Numbered from the stretch's first letter, positions 16,548-25,576 are shown. The stretch: DNA of 64,000 nucleotides from an uncultured Clostridia bacterium (GCA_944354125.1 CALVPT010000011.1:1-64000); one strand, 5' to 3'. Numbers and translations: made by a program. The notes: generated by a model from the letters alone, not told the origin.

Positions 16548-16577
16548 TGCCGCCGCTTATGTAAGCGGCGGCATTTT
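16548..16577 (+). terminator. Terminator of thrC
   Basis: Perfect 12-bp stem TGCCGCCGCTTA (16548-16559)/TAAGCGGCGGCA (16562-16573) with four Ts. The remaining 16578-16750 shows no gene, and no T-box element is visible before trpS. Confidence 0.8.
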
Positions 16578-16751
16578 CACTCCATGAAATCGGAGGGATA
16601 TCGCGCGGCGAAAAAGTCAATTCAGCCGCATTTTATAGGGCAGGGCAAACCTTTTACGTGCGTGCGTGAGCGGAGGATGTTTTTTAATGTGTAATCTGTG
16701 TGTAAAAAGGCGTTAAATTGGGTGACTTGAGTAAGTTTGACTAAAAAAACT

Positions 16752-16780
16752 TTGCCTTTTCGTCGAGGCTGTGGTAAAAT
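16752..16780 (+). promoter_or_regulatory. trpS promoter
   Basis: TTGCCT (16752-16757), 17 bp, TAAAAT (16775-16780), giving a leader of only about 15 nt before the ATG at 16802, too short for a T-box riboswitch. Confidence 0.55.
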
Positions 16781-16801
16781 ATTTTTATACAGAGGCATTT
16801 T

Positions 16802-17803
16802 ATGGAAGTTACTAAAAAGAAGTTATATTCGGCAGTACAGCCGACAAATAATCTTACCATAGGCAATTATCTCGGCGCAATCAAGCAGTGGATTGCGCTT
16901 CAGGATGAATACGACTGCACTTTTGCAATTGCAAACATGCACGCCATAACCGTCCGCCAGGACCCTGCCGCCCTGCGCAGAAAGACGCTCGAGCTGCTCG
17001 CGCTCTACATCGCATGCGGCGTCGACCCCGAAAAGTGCACGCTCTATCTCCAGTCGCACGTGCCCTGCCATGCAGAGCTCGCGTGGGTGCTCAACACCTT
17101 CACGTACGTCGGCGAAATGGAGAGAATGACGCAGTTCAAGGATAAGAGCGCAAAACACGCCGATAATATAAATATGGGACTCATGGACTATCCTGTGCTC
17201 ATGGCGGCGGACATACTCCTGTATCAGGCGGACTTCGTGCCCGTCGGCATAGACCAGCGCCAGCACCTCGAAATAACCAGGGATATTGCCATCCGCTTCA
17301 ACAACATATATTCGCCTACTTTCACCGTGCCCGAAGGGCTGTACATGAAGGTCGGCGCAAAGATAGGCGACCTTCTCGACCCGACCAAGAAGATGAGCAA
17401 GTCCGCCGAAAACGCCAACGGCTCAATCTTTTTGACAGATGACAGGGACACGGTCATAAGGAAGTTCAAGCGCGCCGTCACCGACAGCGGCAACGAGGTA
17501 AGATTCGACCCCGAAAACAAGCCGGGCGTAAGCAATCTTCTCTCCATCTACTCCATTTTCTCGGACAAGACGATTGCTGAGGCGGAGGCCGACTTTGCAG
17601 GCAAGGGCTACGGAGATTTCAAGCTCGCCGTGGGCGAAGCCGTCGCCGACAAACTCGCTCCCATTCAGGCGGAGCAGACCAGACTTCTCGCCGACAGGGA
17701 ATACCTCGACAAGGTATTTGCAAGCGGCGCGGAAAAGGCATACCATACGGCCAGAAAGACGCTTTCAAAGGTGTACAAGAAGATAGGATTTTATCAGCTT
17801 TGA
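16802..17803 (+). CDS. trpS: Tryptophan-tRNA ligase
   Basis: A class I aminoacyl-tRNA synthetase that charges tRNA-Trp. The 333 residues are typical. The HIGH-type signature is TIGNYLGAIKQW near residue 20, and the KMSKS loop is KKMSKSAENANGS near 200. DYPVLMAADILLYQADFVPVGIDQRQHLE is the family's Trp/AMP-binding region. It may start an operon with the DUF5685, J-like, membrane and rlmD genes that follow at short intervals or overlaps to 21249. Confidence 0.96.
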   Translation: MEVTKKKLYSAVQPTNNLTIGNYLGAIKQWIALQDEYDCTFAIANMHAITVRQDPAALRRKTLELLALYIACGVDPEKCTLYLQSHVPCHAELAWVLNTFTYVGEMERMTQFKDKSAKHADNINMGLMDYPVLMAADILLYQADFVPVGIDQRQHLEITRDIAIRFNNIYSPTFTVPEGLYMKVGAKIGDLLDPTKKMSKSAENANGSIFLTDDRDTVIRKFKRAVTDSGNEVRFDPENKPGVSNLLSIYSIFSDKTIAEAEADFAGKGYGDFKLAVGEAVADKLAPIQAEQTRLLADREYLDKVFASGAEKAYHTARKTLSKVYKKIGFYQL

Positions 17804-17806
17804 CAT

Positions 17807-18676
17807 ATGTTCGGATACATTAACCCGTCGACGCCCAATCTCTTCATAAAGGACGACATACTCTATAAGTCGCTCTATTGCGGAATGTGCAAGTCGATAG
17901 GCAAGGGGTGCGGCAACACCGCAAAGAGCGCCCTGACCTACGATACGGCATTCATGTCGGCGATGTTGCACAACATAGGAAACTGCGACGTAAAGATAGA
18001 AAAGAGGCGCTGCGCGCTTCACCTCATAAAGCGCCGTCCGATGGCTCGTCCCGACGAGATATCGGTTTTAATCGGCTGCATGAACACAATGCTCGCGTAT
18101 TATAAGCTGCTCGACGACAGGGCAGACGGCGACAAAAAGGGCTTTTTCGCCTTTTTACTTAGGCGCGGTTTCAAGAGGGCTAAAAAACGTCACCCCGCGC
18201 TCGCCGAAATCATAGGAGAAAGCATGAGGGAGCAGAGCCGTCTGGAGGAGGCGGGCTGTTCGATAATCGAAGAGGCGTGCGACCCGACGGCAATCATGAT
18301 GAAAAAGCTGTCGGACTACGCTCTGGGCAAATATGCAACCGAGGACACGGGCGCGCTCTTTTACGACATAGGCAAGTGGATATACCTTGCCGATGCGCTC
18401 GACGACTACGATAAGGATGTGAAAAAGGGGCGCTATAACGTGCTGTTCAACGCCTTTAAAAATCCCACCAAGGCAGAGGCGGCGGCAGAGCACGGCGAAG
18501 AGTTGAATTTCCTCTTCAATGCGCTTTTTGCCGATATGAGGGCGCGGCTTTCAAACATAAAGTTTCACTTCAATCACGACCTGACGGACAACATAATTTT
18601 AATAGGAATACCCACGCGTACGCGCCGACTCGTATACGGCAGATGCGGAGAGGGAAAAAAGGAAGATAAGGAATGA
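17807..18676 (+). CDS. DUF5685 family protein
   Basis: 289 residues beginning MFGYINPSTPNLFIKDDILYKS and with YCGMCKSIGK, LTYDTAFMSAML and HNIGNC segments that recall the DUF5685 family of Firmicutes. An all-helical, soluble protein is expected; the function is unknown. The N-terminal cysteine pair (YCGMC) and further cysteines (C45 region, CALH) might bind metal. It starts 3 bp after trpS and overlaps the following J-like gene by ATGA (18673-18676). That coupling suggests it works with that protein. Confidence 0.75.
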   Translation: MFGYINPSTPNLFIKDDILYKSLYCGMCKSIGKGCGNTAKSALTYDTAFMSAMLHNIGNCDVKIEKRRCALHLIKRRPMARPDEISVLIGCMNTMLAYYKLLDDRADGDKKGFFAFLLRRGFKRAKKRHPALAEIIGESMREQSRLEEAGCSIIEEACDPTAIMMKKLSDYALGKYATEDTGALFYDIGKWIYLADALDDYDKDVKKGRYNVLFNAFKNPTKAEAAAEHGEELNFLFNALFADMRARLSNIKFHFNHDLTDNIILIGIPTRTRRLVYGRCGEGKKEDKE

Positions 18677-19290
18677 AAAAACGTAATCTCGAAATCTTAG
18701 GACTGGACGAATCTGCCACAAGAGAGGACATCGAAGAGGCGTATGCCAAGCTGAGGGAGAAGTACAAGGAAGACAGATTCCTCGACGGCGAGGCCGGCAA
18801 CGAAGCCGCAAGAATGCTTACAAAAATCGAGACGGCATATACCGAACTCATCGCCGAACTTGCCGAGGAGAGCAAGGACGATATGGGCGGCACCTCGTTT
18901 GCAAGGGTGGAGGAGCTCATAAAGTCGGGCGATCTGCAGGAAGCTCAGCGCGTGCTCGATTCCTTCAACGAGAGGAACGCCTACTGGCACTATCTGCAGT
19001 CGGTGGTATTTTACAGAAAGAACTGGATAAACGAGAGCAAGAAACAGCTCGAAATTTCCATGCATCTCGAGCCCGACAACGAGAAGTATAAGGAGGCATA
19101 TAAAAAGCTCAACGACAAGATGGCAAGCGACAGCTCGGCAAATGCCTCCGCACATCAGAGCGTATATCAGGGACAGACGATGAACGGCTATCAGGACGAC
19201 CAGATGGGCGGCAGTTTCTGCGCCACCTGCGTCGAATGCTGCGCGCTCAATGCCTGCCTCAACTGTCTGTGCAACGGCTGTTGCCATTAA
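18673..19290 (+). CDS. J-domain-like protein without HPD, with Cys-rich tail
   Basis: 205 residues. The first 65 resemble a J domain (NLEILGLDESATREDIEEAYAKLREKYKEDRF...IETAYTEL). The essential HPD that stimulates DnaK is KED here, so it probably cannot act as a normal co-chaperone. Residues 75-155 look like TPR-type helical pairs (LIKSGDLQEAQRVLDSF, HLEPDNEKYKEAYKKL). The C-terminus is rich in Asn/Ser/Gln and ends in eight cysteines (FCATCVECCALNACLNCLCNGCCH), possibly metal-binding or lipid-modified. It is coupled by a 4-bp overlap to the DUF5685 gene. Confidence 0.75.
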   Translation: MKKRNLEILGLDESATREDIEEAYAKLREKYKEDRFLDGEAGNEAARMLTKIETAYTELIAELAEESKDDMGGTSFARVEELIKSGDLQEAQRVLDSFNERNAYWHYLQSVVFYRKNWINESKKQLEISMHLEPDNEKYKEAYKKLNDKMASDSSANASAHQSVYQGQTMNGYQDDQMGGSFCATCVECCALNACLNCLCNGCCH

Positions 19291-19296
19291 TCTGTC

Positions 19297-19854
19297 ATGC
19301 CTAAAAATAATAACAATAAATCCTTCGAAATAGCTTTGTCGGGAATATCCTGCGCGTTGGCGGTAATTTTTCTGTCGCTGGGCATACTCAGCGGCGTGCT
19401 TTTGGCTACGGGGTATTGTCTGGGGATAGTCGCGCTAATGTTGCCTCTGTCCAAAAAATTCTATTTCGGGGATTTTTTTGCTTATCTGGGTACGTGCGTT
19501 CTGACGTTCATTCTCGGTGCGGCGGCAAAGTTCTGGGATCTCGTTCCCTTCATAATGTTCTTCGGGATGCATCCGCTCGTAAACTCGCTCCAGGTAAAGT
19601 TTAAAATAAATAAAATTCTCGCCTTCATAGTCAAGGCGGCGTGGTTCGACGCTACTTTAGTCGTCGGCTATCTGCTGGTTTTCGGCGGACTTTTGGGCGG
19701 CTCGTTTCTGCCTGCAGAAGTCTATGACTTCATAAACAGCAACATATACATTCTCATTTTCACCGTCGGCACGGCAATATTTTTCGTATACGACATCATA
19801 ATCTTCAGGTGTCAGGCGGCGGTAAACTACTTAATGTACAGAATAAGGAAATAA
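19297..19854 (+). CDS. Integral membrane protein of unknown function
   Basis: 185 residues with about five hydrophobic helices (approximately 10-32, 35-50, 58-80, 104-130, 145-170) and a basic C-terminus. The compact fold with short loops recalls small ECF-type or prepilin-like membrane proteins, but I do not recognise a family motif. The ATG at 19297 follows the preceding stop by 6 bp, and rlmD starts 3 bp after its stop, so it is an operon member. Confidence 0.6.
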   Translation: MPKNNNNKSFEIALSGISCALAVIFLSLGILSGVLLATGYCLGIVALMLPLSKKFYFGDFFAYLGTCVLTFILGAAAKFWDLVPFIMFFGMHPLVNSLQVKFKINKILAFIVKAAWFDATLVVGYLLVFGGLLGGSFLPAEVYDFINSNIYILIFTVGTAIFFVYDIIIFRCQAAVNYLMYRIRK

Positions 19855-19857
19855 CGC

Positions 19858-21249
19858 ATGATAAAAAACTCAGAATACGTGGGGGAAGTAATTTCGCTCG
19901 GCACCGAGGGAGAGGGAGTAATCAGAACGGATGACGGCACGGCATTTGTTCCCTTCTGCCTGCCCGGCGAAAGGGTAAGTTTCAAGGCGCTTAAGGTAAG
20001 CGGCTCGGCCGTGTACGGAAAACTAACCGAGGTACACACGCTTTCGCCTCACAGAACCATTCCCGTATGCCCCGTATTCGAAAAATGCGGCGGATGTCAG
20101 CTTCAGCACGCCGACTACGAACTTCAGCTCGACTTCAAGAGAAAGACGGTTGAAAACAGCCTCAGAAAGATTGGAGGAATAGAGGTCGAAGTAAGCCCTG
20201 CCGTGCCCAGCGCAAAGCAGTACGGATACAGAAATAAACTTGCTCTGCCCGTAGGAGTGGATCAATTCGGCGATAACGTAGTCGGGTTTTATGCGCCGCG
20301 TTCGCACAGAATAGTGCCTGTTTCATATTGCGCTCTGCAGATGGAGTGGTCAAAGACGCTCATTTCGGCGCTGCTCGATTTCATGGATGAATGCGGCCTC
20401 AAGGGGTATGACGAGGTCAAGGGCTGCGGACAGATAAGGCAGCTCGTCGCAAGGGAGATAGGCGGAAAATTGCTCATAACGATAGTATCGGCAAGCAAAG
20501 TCGACCTCTCTCCGCTCGTCGCTATACTCAGAAAGAGCTTTAAAAACTTCACGCTTCTCAACAATGTCAACGCCTCCAAAGGAAACGTCATTTTCGGGAA
20601 AGAGTGGCACATATGCTACGGCGAAGGCTTTTTTACGGCGGTCGAGGACGGCATAAAATATAAGGCAGGCGCCAATACTTTCGTTCAGGTCAACGACGAA
20701 ATACGTTCGGTGCTCTACAGGGCTGTAACAGATGCCTGCAGGGACGAGGACGCCGTCGCAGTCGACCTCTACAGCGGAGGGGGAATGCTTACTGCCATGC
20801 TCGCAAATGCCTGCAGGGCGGCATACGGCGTCGAAATAGTTCCGCAGGCGGTGGCGTGTGCGGACGAGCTCAAAAAGCTCAACGGGCTCAGGGATAAGAT
20901 GTTCAACATCTGCGGCGCGGTAGAAGAAAAACTTGAAGAGGTCTTTTCAAGGACGGCAGGCTATAAGCGCGTCGTCGTTTGCGACCCTCCCAGAAAGGGC
21001 ATGGAGCGTTCGGTTGTCAGGGCGGTAGCAAGGAGCGGAGCGGACAAAGTCGTGCTCATATCGTGCAATCCTGCAACGCTTGCACGCGACCTCGGGCTTT
21101 TATGCGGAACGCTTGCCGAGGTTGACGGTCAGCTCGTAAAGACCAACGGCGATGCCGACAGCGCTTACACAATTCAGTCGGTAACTCCGTTCGATATGTT
21201 CCCCCAGACGAAACACGTAGAGACTCTGGTGGTGTTACATCGAAAATAA
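19858..21249 (+). CDS. rlmD: 23S rRNA (uracil-C5)-methyltransferase, RlmD/RlmCD-like
   Basis: A SAM- and Fe-S-dependent RNA methyltransferase of 463 residues. It starts with a TRAM domain (residues about 8-58). The [4Fe-4S] cysteines are in CPVFEKCGGCQLQH (near 70-83). The C-terminal Rossmann domain has DLYSGGGMLTAMLA and the catalytic CDPPRKGME with the SCNPATLARDL motif. The family modifies U1939 (and U747 in RlmCD of Gram-positives) or tRNA m5U54; which target applies here is not certain. A strong terminator follows. Confidence 0.9.
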   Translation: MIKNSEYVGEVISLGTEGEGVIRTDDGTAFVPFCLPGERVSFKALKVSGSAVYGKLTEVHTLSPHRTIPVCPVFEKCGGCQLQHADYELQLDFKRKTVENSLRKIGGIEVEVSPAVPSAKQYGYRNKLALPVGVDQFGDNVVGFYAPRSHRIVPVSYCALQMEWSKTLISALLDFMDECGLKGYDEVKGCGQIRQLVAREIGGKLLITIVSASKVDLSPLVAILRKSFKNFTLLNNVNASKGNVIFGKEWHICYGEGFFTAVEDGIKYKAGANTFVQVNDEIRSVLYRAVTDACRDEDAVAVDLYSGGGMLTAMLANACRAAYGVEIVPQAVACADELKKLNGLRDKMFNICGAVEEKLEEVFSRTAGYKRVVVCDPPRKGMERSVVRAVARSGADKVVLISCNPATLARDLGLLCGTLAEVDGQLVKTNGDADSAYTIQSVTPFDMFPQTKHVETLVVLHRK

Positions 21250-21267
21250 CGATAAAATATGCGGTTT

Positions 21268-21300
21268 AAGGTCAGAAGTTTTGGCTTCTGACCTTTTTTT
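21268..21300 (+). terminator. Terminator of the trpS-rlmD gene set
   Basis: Perfect 11-bp stem AAGGTCAGAAG (21268-21278)/CTTCTGACCTT (21285-21295) running into a T tract. Confidence 0.9.
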
Positions 21301-21422
21301 ATATATAATGTCGGCGTAATTTGGGTATATAGCAAGGGAAAAATTTTCCCGTTCGGCATGGGTTAAAATATTAAATTTACATAAGATGGGGACTTATCAG
21401 ATGTGTCCTGTTTGCGTTGCTA

Positions 21423-21452
21423 TTGACTTAAATGGCAAAACTTTGATATAAT
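21423..21452 (+). promoter_or_regulatory. Promoter of the small 94-residue protein gene
   Basis: TTGACT (21423-21428), 18 bp, TATAAT (21447-21452). Confidence 0.65.
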
Positions 21453-21484
21453 TACCGAAATAATAGAAATAGGGGGTGCCTGTA

Positions 21485-21769
21485 TTGGAAATTGATATAC
21501 ATGACCTTAAAGGTATAAAGGTCGGAGATTGGGTAGAAAGTGCATGTCTGAAAGGGTATTTCAAGGTCTGCAGCATTAAACATTGCTATCGCGGCGGCAA
21601 AGATGTCGGATATATATTGCTGTTGAAAAAGGCTTTTACTCCTAAAATGAAGTTTTCTTTTAGGACAGAAAAATGTCACGTCGCCTGGTGTGAAAAGTTA
21701 GGCGACGGCAAAGTTTGTGAGATAGAGCAGTTGCTGTCAGAAAATATTGACAGCAAAATGCCTATATGA
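21485..21769 (+). CDS. Small protein of unknown function
   Basis: 94 residues, mostly beta-prone, with four cysteines (SACLKGYFKVCSIKHC, EKCHVAWCEKL). The start is TTG 21485 because GGGGG (21472-21476) lies 8 bp upstream; the alternative GTG 21476 overlaps the RBS. A good promoter sits 32 bp upstream. The local coding sequence is more A+T-rich than its neighbours, so it may be a recent arrival. KVGDWVE near residue 16 recalls SH3-like barrels, but I recognise no family. Confidence 0.5.
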   Translation: MEIDIHDLKGIKVGDWVESACLKGYFKVCSIKHCYRGGKDVGYILLLKKAFTPKMKFSFRTEKCHVAWCEKLGDGKVCEIEQLLSENIDSKMPI

Positions 21770-21844
21770 TAAAATAACCGTGCGGTCTTGATTAAATAAT
21801 ACCATTAAAAGCGCCGCGTACCGCAGGAGCGGCAAAGGAGAGAT

Positions 21845-22573
21845 ATGAAGACAATTCTGCAGATAACACACCTGAGCAAGACGTACGCAGGCGGCAAAAA
21901 AGCCGTTGACGATTTGAGTCTGAGCGTGTGCGAAGGCGATATCTATGGGTTTATAGGGCAAAACGGCGCAGGCAAGACGACGACTTTGCGCGCGGTTACA
22001 GGCATTCTGCCCTTTGAAAGCGGAGAGATAACAATCAACGGAATGTCCATAAAAGAGCAACCCGTTGCCTGCAAATCTGTACTTGCCTATATTCCCGACA
22101 ACCCCGATCTCTACGAATATCTGACGGGCATACAGTATCTCAATTACATAGGCGATATCTTTTGTGTTTCTCAGGCGCTACGCAGGGAACGCATTGAAAA
22201 ATATGCCGATATGTTCCGCATAAAGGGCGATCTGGGTTCGCTCATAGGTTCATATTCGCACGGCATGAAGCAGAAACTTGCAATCATAGCGGCGCTTTTG
22301 CATACGCCTAAGCTTATGGTGCTGGACGAACCTTTCGTAGGCCTCGACCCCGAAGCGGCATTCAAGTTAAAGCAGGTGTTCCGCGAAATGTGCGACGAGG
22401 GCAGCGCCATCTTTTTCTCCACCCACGTTCTCGACGTGGCAGAAAAGCTCTGCAACAAGATAGCAATAATAAAGAGCGGCAAGCTTGTAGCCGATGGCGA
22501 TATCGACAAGGTACGCGGCGACGAGAGCCTTGAAAATGTGTTCATGGAGGTGCTTGAAAGCCATGAAAAATAA
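21845..22573 (+). CDS. ABC transporter ATP-binding protein
   Basis: 242 residues of an ABC ATPase: Walker A GQNGAGKTTT (about 38-47), the signature SYSHGMKQKL (about 137-146), Walker B LMVLDEPFVGLDP and the switch His in FFSTHVLD. The D-loop and the one-domain size fit the CcmA/ABC-2 class, whose partners are multi-span permeases. AAAGGAGAG precedes the ATG. Its stop overlaps the start of the permease gene by 11 bp. The substrate cannot be named; exporters for lipids, peptides or antibiotics are typical. Confidence 0.92.
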   Translation: MKTILQITHLSKTYAGGKKAVDDLSLSVCEGDIYGFIGQNGAGKTTTLRAVTGILPFESGEITINGMSIKEQPVACKSVLAYIPDNPDLYEYLTGIQYLNYIGDIFCVSQALRRERIEKYADMFRIKGDLGSLIGSYSHGMKQKLAIIAALLHTPKLMVLDEPFVGLDPEAAFKLKQVFREMCDEGSAIFFSTHVLDVAEKLCNKIAIIKSGKLVADGDIDKVRGDESLENVFMEVLESHEK

Positions 22574-24137
22574 ATGGCTGTTGCTGACTAAAATACAGCT
22601 TCTGGGCATATTGGACTTCAATAAGGCGCGATATGCAAAAGATTCAAAGACCAAGCGCCGTACTGTAGGTTCGGCGGCAATAATCGCGATAGTTGCGCTC
22701 GTCATATGCATATATTCCGTAGTTTTATCTTTGGGCTTTTGCGAGCAGGGAATAGGCGTGCATCTTCCCGCCTTTCTGATTGCGGTAACTTCGCTGATAA
22801 CGCTGATATTCTCGCTGTTGCAGGGCTGTTCTTCTCTCTTCGCGATGAAAGATTATGACCACGTCATGACCCTGCCCGTAAAAAAATCAGAGATACTTGC
22901 AAGCAGGCTGCTGTGCATATATCTCTCTAATTTACTCTTTGCCCTGCCCGTAGTCATTCCCGGGACAATAGTGCTGTTCGCCGTGGACGGGTTTTCGCTT
23001 GCAGTGCTCGCCGTTACTTTGGCGGCAACAATTCTGTCGCCGCTTTTGCCTATGGCGGTCGCCATTGCTCTCAGCGCACTGCTCACGGCAATAACGGCTA
23101 AATTCAGGTACAAGAACGTATTGCAGATTATACTCAGCCTTATTCTGTTTTTGGGCGTCATGATTGCAAGTTTTGCGGTGTCGTTCACTACTTCATACAA
23201 TGAAGGGATGGATATGAGCGCCATATATTCGGTGCTCGTAAGGAATGTATATCTGCCTGCGGTACTCGTCGATATGACGTTGACGGGCACTCTGTGGGGC
23301 ATTTTCGCATTTGCAGGAATTTCTGTTGCCGTTGCGGCATTGTTTGTCGTCGTGCTTGTCCTTTGCTATGAGCGCGTGCACGAAGCGCTTACGGCAAAAT
23401 CGGCTGGGGCTAAATTCAAAGCGGAAAATATCCGCACGGGTTCGGTATACTCGGCGCTTATAGGCAGAGAATTCCGCCGCCTGTTTTCCTCCTCGGGATA
23501 CCTGCTCAATGCTTTGAGCGGCACGATATTGCTGGTTATAGCGGCAATCGCGCTTATATTTTTCGACCCTAAACTGTTGTTTGCCCAGGCAGGAGAGTCA
23601 GTCTCCCTGTCGTTATTTGCCTATGCAGGCGCAGGTTTTGCGTTTTTGTTCATAGGCATGAGCAATCCTGGGGCAAGCGCGCTTTCGCTGGAAGGAAAAT
23701 CGAGGGAGCAGTTATTCGTGCTGCCGCTGACGATGAGGCAGATAATAGTTGCCAAGACGGCGCCTACATTCATCTTCAACGCGCCTGCAGGCGTTATCTT
23801 TTCCGTCGTGTTCTGCATCAGGTTTGAAGCCGATGCATTGTGCTGGATAGTGACTCTGATAAGCGTAATTCTGTTCAGCGCGTTCTGCGCATTGGCAGGA
23901 AGTTTTCTCAACTACAAATTTCCCAAGTATGACTGGACTAACCCCACCATGGTGGCAAAGAACAGCATGCCCGTAATGCTGTGCGTGTTCGGAAGTCTGA
24001 TTCTCGGCATTGTCTGCATTCCCGTGGGGATAATCTCAGGTTTCTGGATTTACCTCGCGGTAGATTTGCTGAGCGTTGTCTTATCGGTTGCCATTCTGAT
24101 ATATTTTTCCCATCAGAAGGCGTTCAGCATGGAATAA
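22563..24137 (+). CDS. ABC-2-like multi-span membrane permease, partner of the preceding ATPase
   Basis: 524 residues, with about 12 hydrophobic helices spread from residue 35 to the C-terminus. ATG 22563 overlaps the ATPase stop (ATGAAAAATAA), so the two are translationally coupled and form one transporter. Between the two helix groups is a cytoplasmic stretch (CYERVHEALTAKSAGAKFKAENIRTGSVYSALIGREFRRLF) with a motif (REFRRLFSSSGYLLNA) seen in bacterial exporters such as the YhaP/ABC-2 group. A terminator follows at 24167. Substrate unknown. Confidence 0.85.
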   Translation: MKNKWLLLTKIQLLGILDFNKARYAKDSKTKRRTVGSAAIIAIVALVICIYSVVLSLGFCEQGIGVHLPAFLIAVTSLITLIFSLLQGCSSLFAMKDYDHVMTLPVKKSEILASRLLCIYLSNLLFALPVVIPGTIVLFAVDGFSLAVLAVTLAATILSPLLPMAVAIALSALLTAITAKFRYKNVLQIILSLILFLGVMIASFAVSFTTSYNEGMDMSAIYSVLVRNVYLPAVLVDMTLTGTLWGIFAFAGISVAVAALFVVVLVLCYERVHEALTAKSAGAKFKAENIRTGSVYSALIGREFRRLFSSSGYLLNALSGTILLVIAAIALIFFDPKLLFAQAGESVSLSLFAYAGAGFAFLFIGMSNPGASALSLEGKSREQLFVLPLTMRQIIVAKTAPTFIFNAPAGVIFSVVFCIRFEADALCWIVTLISVILFSAFCALAGSFLNYKFPKYDWTNPTMVAKNSMPVMLCVFGSLILGIVCIPVGIISGFWIYLAVDLLSVVLSVAILIYFSHQKAFSME

Positions 24138-24166
24138 AGCACATTTGCGGCAGACCTTTAGTTTTC

Positions 24167-24199
24167 GCCCGAAAAGTTCAGCTTTTCGGGCATATTTTT
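24167..24199 (+). terminator. Terminator of the ABC transporter operon
   Basis: GCCCGAAAAG (24167-24176) pairs with CTTTTCGGGC (24182-24191), followed by ATATTTTTA. Confidence 0.85.
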
Positions 24200-24225
24200 A
24201 TGCCGGCAATGCTTTTTCAGTTTAT

Positions 24226-24254
24226 TTGACAATTTTTATGATCGGCTTTATAAT
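24226..24254 (+). promoter_or_regulatory. Promoter of the XRE-type regulator gene
   Basis: TTGACA (24226-24231), 17 bp, TATAAT (24249-24254), 20 bp before the TTG start at 24275. Confidence 0.8.
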
Positions 24255-24274
24255 CTTGTTGTCAGGAGTTTTTA

Positions 24275-25096
24275 TTGCATATGAATACAGGCGATTATCT
24301 GTCGACAAAGCGTGCGGAAAAAGGACTTTCCGTGTCCGGATTGGCCGAAAAACTCAATATCTCCGAAGAGGAAGTCAGAAAGTGGGAGGATGGCGAATTG
24401 CCCGATTCCGAGCATCTGCTCGCCCTTTCTGCGCTGTTGGGCGTTTCTGTAGAGGATATTTTGCGCGGCGGCGACGCGCATCGGGACGAAGAGAGTGAAC
24501 AGCAAGAGCCTGAGCCGATCAATTTCTCTCATTCTGAGGATTTGCAAACCGCTCAGGCGGAATTTGATGAACCTGCAATTTCCGAGGACATTACATATAG
24601 CGGCAATGAATTCGTAAGTTCGCAGTCGGGGAATTACATCAGAAGTGACGGCGCAATCAGTCCGAGCGGCAGGAACGGCTATTCCTCTGCCGAGCGTAAG
24701 TTCGGCTACATAGTCTTTGCGGCGTTTATCGCCATAATTATTTTTATCTCGTTCATGAGATTTTTCAGTTGGGCGACAAGACCGCGCGAGCTGACGGTTG
24801 ATAATTATAAAAACTATATCGAGATTGAAATAACGCCTGCAAGAAGTTTCAATCCCGACGAATATATTGTCAGCGTAACGCCGAACACGCGCATAGCCGA
24901 TTTCAGGATGACCCTTGAGGTAGATTTTCGTATCTTCGATTACAGCAGCGGCACGGGGTTTATCGAATTTTCCGAGACGGTCACGATAAGCGGAAACCCC
25001 GAAGAGCAGGAGACAATCGAGCAGTCGGTACGCATCGGCGAGATTGCCTTCGAAGAGGGGTATAAAGTTATATCGGTAAGCGGAGGACTTGAATGA
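24275..25096 (+). CDS. Membrane-anchored XRE-family regulator
   Basis: Residues 1-65 are an XRE helix-turn-helix (YLSTKRAEKGLSVSGLAEKLNISEEEVRKWEDGELPDSEHLLALSALLGVSVEDIL). An acidic Gln/Glu-rich linker (about 70-140) leads to one transmembrane helix (FGYIVFAAFIAIIIFISFMRFF), then an extracytoplasmic beta-rich domain (about 175-273). Such proteins link an external or membrane signal to transcription; the ligand is unknown. The TTG at 24275 is chosen because AGGAG ends 6 bp before it; ATG 24281 would shorten the protein by two residues. The stop overlaps the next ATG (24093-25096 junction, ATGATGG). Confidence 0.75.
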   Translation: MHMNTGDYLSTKRAEKGLSVSGLAEKLNISEEEVRKWEDGELPDSEHLLALSALLGVSVEDILRGGDAHRDEESEQQEPEPINFSHSEDLQTAQAEFDEPAISEDITYSGNEFVSSQSGNYIRSDGAISPSGRNGYSSAERKFGYIVFAAFIAIIIFISFMRFFSWATRPRELTVDNYKNYIEIEITPARSFNPDEYIVSVTPNTRIADFRMTLEVDFRIFDYSSGTGFIEFSETVTISGNPEEQETIEQSVRIGEIAFEEGYKVISVSGGLE

Positions 25097-25401
25097 TGGA
25101 CGGAAAGAAAAATAAGAGATTTTTGCTCTGTCAGATAATAGTTGCGTTAATCGGGCTTATATGGATGGTCGTCAACGGGCATTTTACATTGCTCGTGCCT
25201 TACATTATTTCCATGGTAATTGCAATTCCGACCATGTACTTCAATTACAGTCTGTGCAAGTGGGAAAACAGGTGGCACTCCGCATTGAGCGAGCGCAACC
25301 CGTGCGACGGAGAACCTAGCGATTTCCGCATGGTGATGGGCAAAATAGGCGAATGGACGCTGTTCATCCTTGCCCTCATCGGTGCCTTTCTGCCCGTATA
25401 A
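25093..25401 (+). CDS. Small three-helix membrane protein
   Basis: 102 residues with hydrophobic segments near 10-29, 31-48 and 85-101 and a cytoplasmic-looking loop (CKWENRWHSALSERNPCDGEPSDF). It overlaps the XRE regulator stop by 4 bp and so is co-translated with it. A partner or sensor subunit of that regulator is plausible but not shown. A 13-bp hairpin terminates the pair. Confidence 0.6.
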   Translation: MMDGKKNKRFLLCQIIVALIGLIWMVVNGHFTLLVPYIISMVIAIPTMYFNYSLCKWENRWHSALSERNPCDGEPSDFRMVMGKIGEWTLFILALIGAFLPV

Positions 25402-25434
25402 TGCCGTAAAAGCATGCGGCTTGAAAATTCAATC

Positions 25435-25466
25435 AAGAGGTCGGAAATTAAGTTTTCCGACCTCTT
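25435..25466 (+). terminator. Terminator of the XRE/membrane gene pair
   Basis: Perfect 13-bp stem AAGAGGTCGGAAA (25435-25447)/TTTCCGACCTCTT (25454-25466). Confidence 0.75.
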
Positions 25467-25576
25467 ATCGTATGTCAGTCGGACAACAGGCGGCGCAAAG
25501 CCGATAGGCAAATTTGATTGTGAGTGCATTGGCGAAGGCGTCGTGAACTTAAGTTTTACATATTTGCCCGACGATA

